Below are positions 35,054 to 36,370 of a stretch of 36,370 nucleotides of DNA, piece after piece. The DNA comes from Methanolobus sp. (lineage in GTDB: Archaea; Halobacteriota; Methanosarcinia; Methanosarcinales; Methanosarcinaceae): the NCBI GenBank assembly GCA_029762595.1, contig JARVGJ010000023.1, positions 1 to 36,370 of the forward strand. Reading direction: 5' to 3'. How positions within the stretch are numbered: position 1 is the first letter of the stretch; every line of letters begins with the position of its first letter. The notes beneath the pieces were generated by a model that saw only the letters and a program-made list of their open reading frames with translations, searched no databases and had not been told where the DNA came from. A program made the translations under genes and the position numbers.

Positions 35054-35067
35054 CAACCAAATGGTTG
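35054..35067 (+). promoter_or_regulatory. Palindrome in the TRAM gene promoter
   Basis: CAACCA-AA-TGGTTG is a perfect 6-2-6 palindrome upstream of the TATA-like TTTTTAAG (about 35073-35081), about 40 bases before the start codon. Candidate regulator site. Confidence 0.4.
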
Positions 35068-35105
35068 TATTTCTTTTTAAGCTAATTAATTAGGACGTGA
35101 AATAT

Positions 35106-35309
35106 TTGTTTAGTAACATGGATTCAACTGCTCCGGTAGAAGCCGGAAATAATTATGATGTGACAATTGAAGATATTGCAAGAGAAGGAGACGGAATCGC
35201 AAGAGTAAGCGGATTTGTGGTCTTTGTCCCTAACACCAAAGTCGGTGACGAAGTAACTATCACCGTTAACAAAGTTATGAGCAAATTCGCATTTGGCGAA
35301 CTTGTTTGA
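35106..35309 (+). CDS. TRAM-domain mini-protein, probably TTG start
   Basis: About 67 residues forming a single TRAM RNA-binding beta-barrel: YDVTIEDIAREGDGIARVSG, then FVVFVPNTKVGDEV and SKFAFGE. Such stand-alone TRAM proteins are abundant in methanogens and act as cold-shock-like RNA chaperones in Methanococcoides. The frame is also open from a GTG at 35097. A TTG at 35106 is preceded by GGACGTGA (35093-35100), nearly the full anti-Shine-Dalgarno complement, at five bases, giving the N-terminus MFSNMDSTAPVEAG, which matches the family. The ATG at 35118 is a third option. Confidence 0.88.
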   Translation: MFSNMDSTAPVEAGNNYDVTIEDIAREGDGIARVSGFVVFVPNTKVGDEVTITVNKVMSKFAFGELV

Positions 35310-36207
35310 TCTTGCTATCAACATAACATCCGGAAAATCAAATATTTGCTTTTCCATTTCTTCTTTTTAGACCTGTTTTTTAACTACATCTTACACTTTT
35401 AACCTGACCTTGGCATTTTCACTCTAATGTAATAGAATGTCTTATCTTTCACTCCGAAATTTTGTTTTTTATACCATGAAAAGCTTTTGAAAACGGTGGA
35501 TCTTTACGTCGGACCCGGAAGATAGCATTAAAATGCGTGAAGACTTGCGGAACTGAGATCTGTGTCCTTTTTTGGAAGTGGAACGTGCCGTCTGCGGCGG
35601 GGTGGTTGTATTGTTATCAAAAATCCTTCAAGAGCATGCAGCAAAGCTCAGCAGACCGATCAGCGGACCCAAGGATGCATTCATTGCAAAAACGAGTGCT
35701 AAACATTCAACCTAAAAACCAATCTTCAAATATATCCCCGCAAACTGAGACCAAAACAGGATCATTAACATCATCCGGATCATGGTCAATTGTTAAAGCA
35801 ATATCTTATTTTTCTAACACTAAAAAAAGAGTTTTAAAACAAAATAAATGGTCTTAACTGTTTTCACCGCTCCAAATACACGCTGTGGATTTTTATATCA
35901 ACTTCAAAATAAACACCAAAATATTGTGATCATTATAGTTGATCCAACCATTAATTAAAAATTAATGATATTAATAAAATATTTTATACACTATTTGCTT
36001 ATTGCGACATTCATAGTGAACAAGCAGAATATATATGTATATATCTGATTATATAAAATAGCAGCATCAAGCAAAATTATGAGCTTTAATTGTCTGCCTG
36101 CGGAATGTGAGTTACGCAAAAAGTTGCAGATGAAAAAATGTCAAAGTATTATTTACTATAATTAATTTGCCAGGACACCAGGCTGAATAGTTACAATTGT
36201 TTTTATA
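35310..36207. other. Long intergenic region with possible gene remnants
   Basis: About 900 bases, mostly AT-rich. The exception is 35490-35700, which is GC-richer and reads in one plus-strand frame KRWIFTSDPEDSIKMREDLRN, stop (TGA 35548-35550), DLCPFLEVERAVCGGVVVLL, on to a TAA near 35700. This looks like a decayed gene of unknown family. A plus-strand ATG frame at 35537-35857 overlaps it but is less protein-like. On the minus strand near 35705-35810 another short open stretch (DIALTIDHDPDDVNDPVLVS) appears. The rest (35860-36207) holds TATA-like runs and nothing recognised. Confidence 0.35.
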
Positions 36208-36370
36208 TTAACTATCCTTGAAAACATATCCTATAACATCATCTATTTCACGTACATACTCTACCTGTATCCCTATCACTTCCTCAATATAGGATTTTGC
36301 ATCAACAGTTTCTGTTTCGCTCTGGGATATGATAACATTGCCAAGTGGACGCTGAGTAACCATTCTTACT
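36208..36370 (-). CDS. 3' end of an unidentified gene (truncated by window edge)
   Basis: The last 54 codons of a minus-strand gene: VRMVTQRPLGNVIISQSETE, then VDAKSYIEEVIGIQVEYVRE, ending GYVFKDS with TAA at 36210-36208. The start lies beyond the window. The composition looks like a soluble alpha/beta protein; no family is recognised. Confidence 0.6.
   Translation of the reverse strand, partial: VRMVTQRPLGNVIISQSETETVDAKSYIEEVIGIQVEYVREIDDVIGYVFKDS

Noticed and set aside
35537-35857. 106-codon plus-strand ORF after the TRAM gene
   Set aside because: No ribosome-binding site; Ser/Lys/Gln-rich composition; another frame of the same DNA is more protein-like.

Overview
The window looks like chromosomal DNA of a mesophilic methanogenic archaeon of the Methanosarcinaceae (Methanolobus/Methanococcoides-like). 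This is an inference from gene content: archaeal GatD, a TRAM-domain mini-protein very close to those of Methanococcoides, an AbrB-PhoU fusion, archaeal prepilin-type signal sequences, DapL-type lysine synthesis, TATA-box promoters and GGAGGTGA-like ribosome-binding sites. Gene-rich parts have moderate GC. Intergenic regions are very AT-rich, most of all after 33750.

Layout. 1-2200: a MITE-like palindromic repeat, a SpoT/MESH1-type HD hydrolase, tRNA-Val(TAC) with a decayed tRNA 3' end behind it, and a Dabb-domain protein. 2359-4857: an operon of two half-size MgtE/SLC41 transporter subunits plus an internally duplicated PhoU/TrkA-C regulator, behind a palindromic operator. 4959-9959 (minus strand): housekeeping units aspS-rpiA and argH-gatD. 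10198-12159: a soluble PAS histidine kinase. 12383-13540: dapL behind a tandem 21-bp promoter repeat. 13916-15361: a DUF5658-like membrane protein converging on an AbrB-PhoU regulator.

15363-25261 is the most interesting block. A type IV pilus-like export machine (TadA-like ATPase with a Lys/Gly-rich extension, and two TadB/TadC-like platform proteins, the second ending in an Ig-like domain) lies between pstSCA on one side and, on the other, a PKD-containing prepilin-like protein whose gene abuts phoU. Between the platform genes and the prepilin sit a divergent RecA/KaiC/FlaH-like protein with no recognisable Walker A motif and a second copy of the palindromic repeat. pstB is absent from the window, and PstS itself carries a prepilin-type N-terminus. 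This suggests, without proving, a link between phosphate status and surface structures.

25738-33753: envelope-related genes (a large anchored surface protein, a YdbS/YdbT-like bPH2 pair, a DUF4430-like lipoprotein, a secreted subtilase). A strong candidate for an unannotated small RNA lies at about 28317-28388: TATA box, 15-bp stem and C-rich loop. 33754-36370: decayed, AT-rich DNA with a broken glycosyltransferase ending at a 16-bp palindrome, a TRAM protein probably starting at TTG, possible gene remnants, and the 3' end of an unidentified gene.
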